Shown one piece after another: positions 62,335 to 64,000 of a DNA stretch of 64,000 bases. A program made the translations under genes and the position numbers. Source of the DNA: Pseudonocardia sp. HH130630-07 (lineage in GTDB: Bacteria > Actinomycetota > Actinomycetes > Mycobacteriales > Pseudonocardiaceae); NCBI RefSeq assembly GCF_001698125.1, contig NZ_CP013854.1, positions 3,162,001 through 3,226,000 on the forward strand, in the 5' to 3' direction. Each line of letters opens with the position of its first letter. Position 1 is the first letter of the stretch. The notes under the pieces were generated by a model, which was not told the DNA's origin, made no database searches, and was given only the letters and a program-made list of their open reading frames with translations.

Positions 62335-64000
<1,666 letters not shown>

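Overview
This window is chromosomal DNA from a very GC-rich actinomycete. The evidence is GTG/TTG starts, many start codons lying 6-7 bases behind a -10 hexamer (leaderless transcripts), a WhiB regulator, F420 cofactor synthesis (FbiC), a monomeric isocitrate dehydrogenase, an ImuA'/ImuB/DnaE2 mutasome and mycobacterial-type LexA boxes. Gene order matches Mycobacterium tuberculosis in two long blocks: groES-groEL1-whiB3-Rv3415c-sigD-rsdA-Rv3412-guaB2-guaB3, and chorismate mutase-uvrD1-Rv0950c-sucC-sucD-Rv0954-perM-purN-purH. A BldM-like regulator and the repertoire point to a Pseudonocardiaceae-type organism (inference). Layout: 1-3.5 kb, a cut-off aldo/keto reductase, a small EVE-like protein and groES-groEL1 under a CIRCE operator. 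3.5-8.6 kb, a regulatory block: WhiB3-type protein, TPR-like protein, BldM-like pseudo-receiver regulator, ECF sigma factor SigD and its membrane anti-sigma factor RsdA, then DUF5319. 8.7-15.8 kb, guanine nucleotide synthesis (guaB, guaB3, guaA), interrupted by a ribbon-helix-helix/Doc toxin-antitoxin pair, an FBP-domain gene, a truncated binding-protein remnant and a TetR regulator. 15.9-19.8 kb, an envelope-stress set in which a PspC/LiaF-like membrane protein is divergent from a PspC-domain histidine kinase and its LuxR-type response regulator, followed by a 60-bp tandem repeat. 19.8-36.1 kb, a repetitive membrane protein, chorismate mutase, PcrA/UvrD1 helicase, DUF418 and DUF1707 membrane proteins, an M23 peptidase, succinyl-CoA synthetase, a DUF5336 protein, PerM and purNH. 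36.3-44.9 kb, the SOS mutasome genes imuA'-imuB and dnaE2, each behind a perfect LexA box and separated by an M28 aminopeptidase; dnaE2 is frameshifted at a G6C heptamer. 45-51.2 kb, folD, DUF3017, icd, an SH3-like protein, xthA and a membrane pseudokinase. 51.2-58.5 kb is a pure insertion-sequence cluster. IS256 is split by an IS110 element, IS481 is split by an IS5 element, and an IS1111-type IS110 element and a second IS5-type element follow. 58.5-64 kb, a YbaK-type deacylase, fbiC, a DUF6191 protein, a tandem HxlR regulator and the start of trpS. The most notable find is in the IS110 element at 52.4-53.8 kb. Its 240-bp left non-coding end folds into two guide-bearing internal loops typical of a bridge RNA. 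Candidate guides for left target, right target, left donor and right donor can all be matched by eye to the actual flanks and ends of this copy. The circular junction of its ends would create TTGACA-N17-TTAGAT, a promoter that could drive the RNA. The target guides direct insertion at the catalytic-Glu codon of an IS256 transposase, so this looks like a transposon programmed to parasitise transposons. No rRNA, tRNA, CRISPR array, prophage or biosynthetic cluster was seen.
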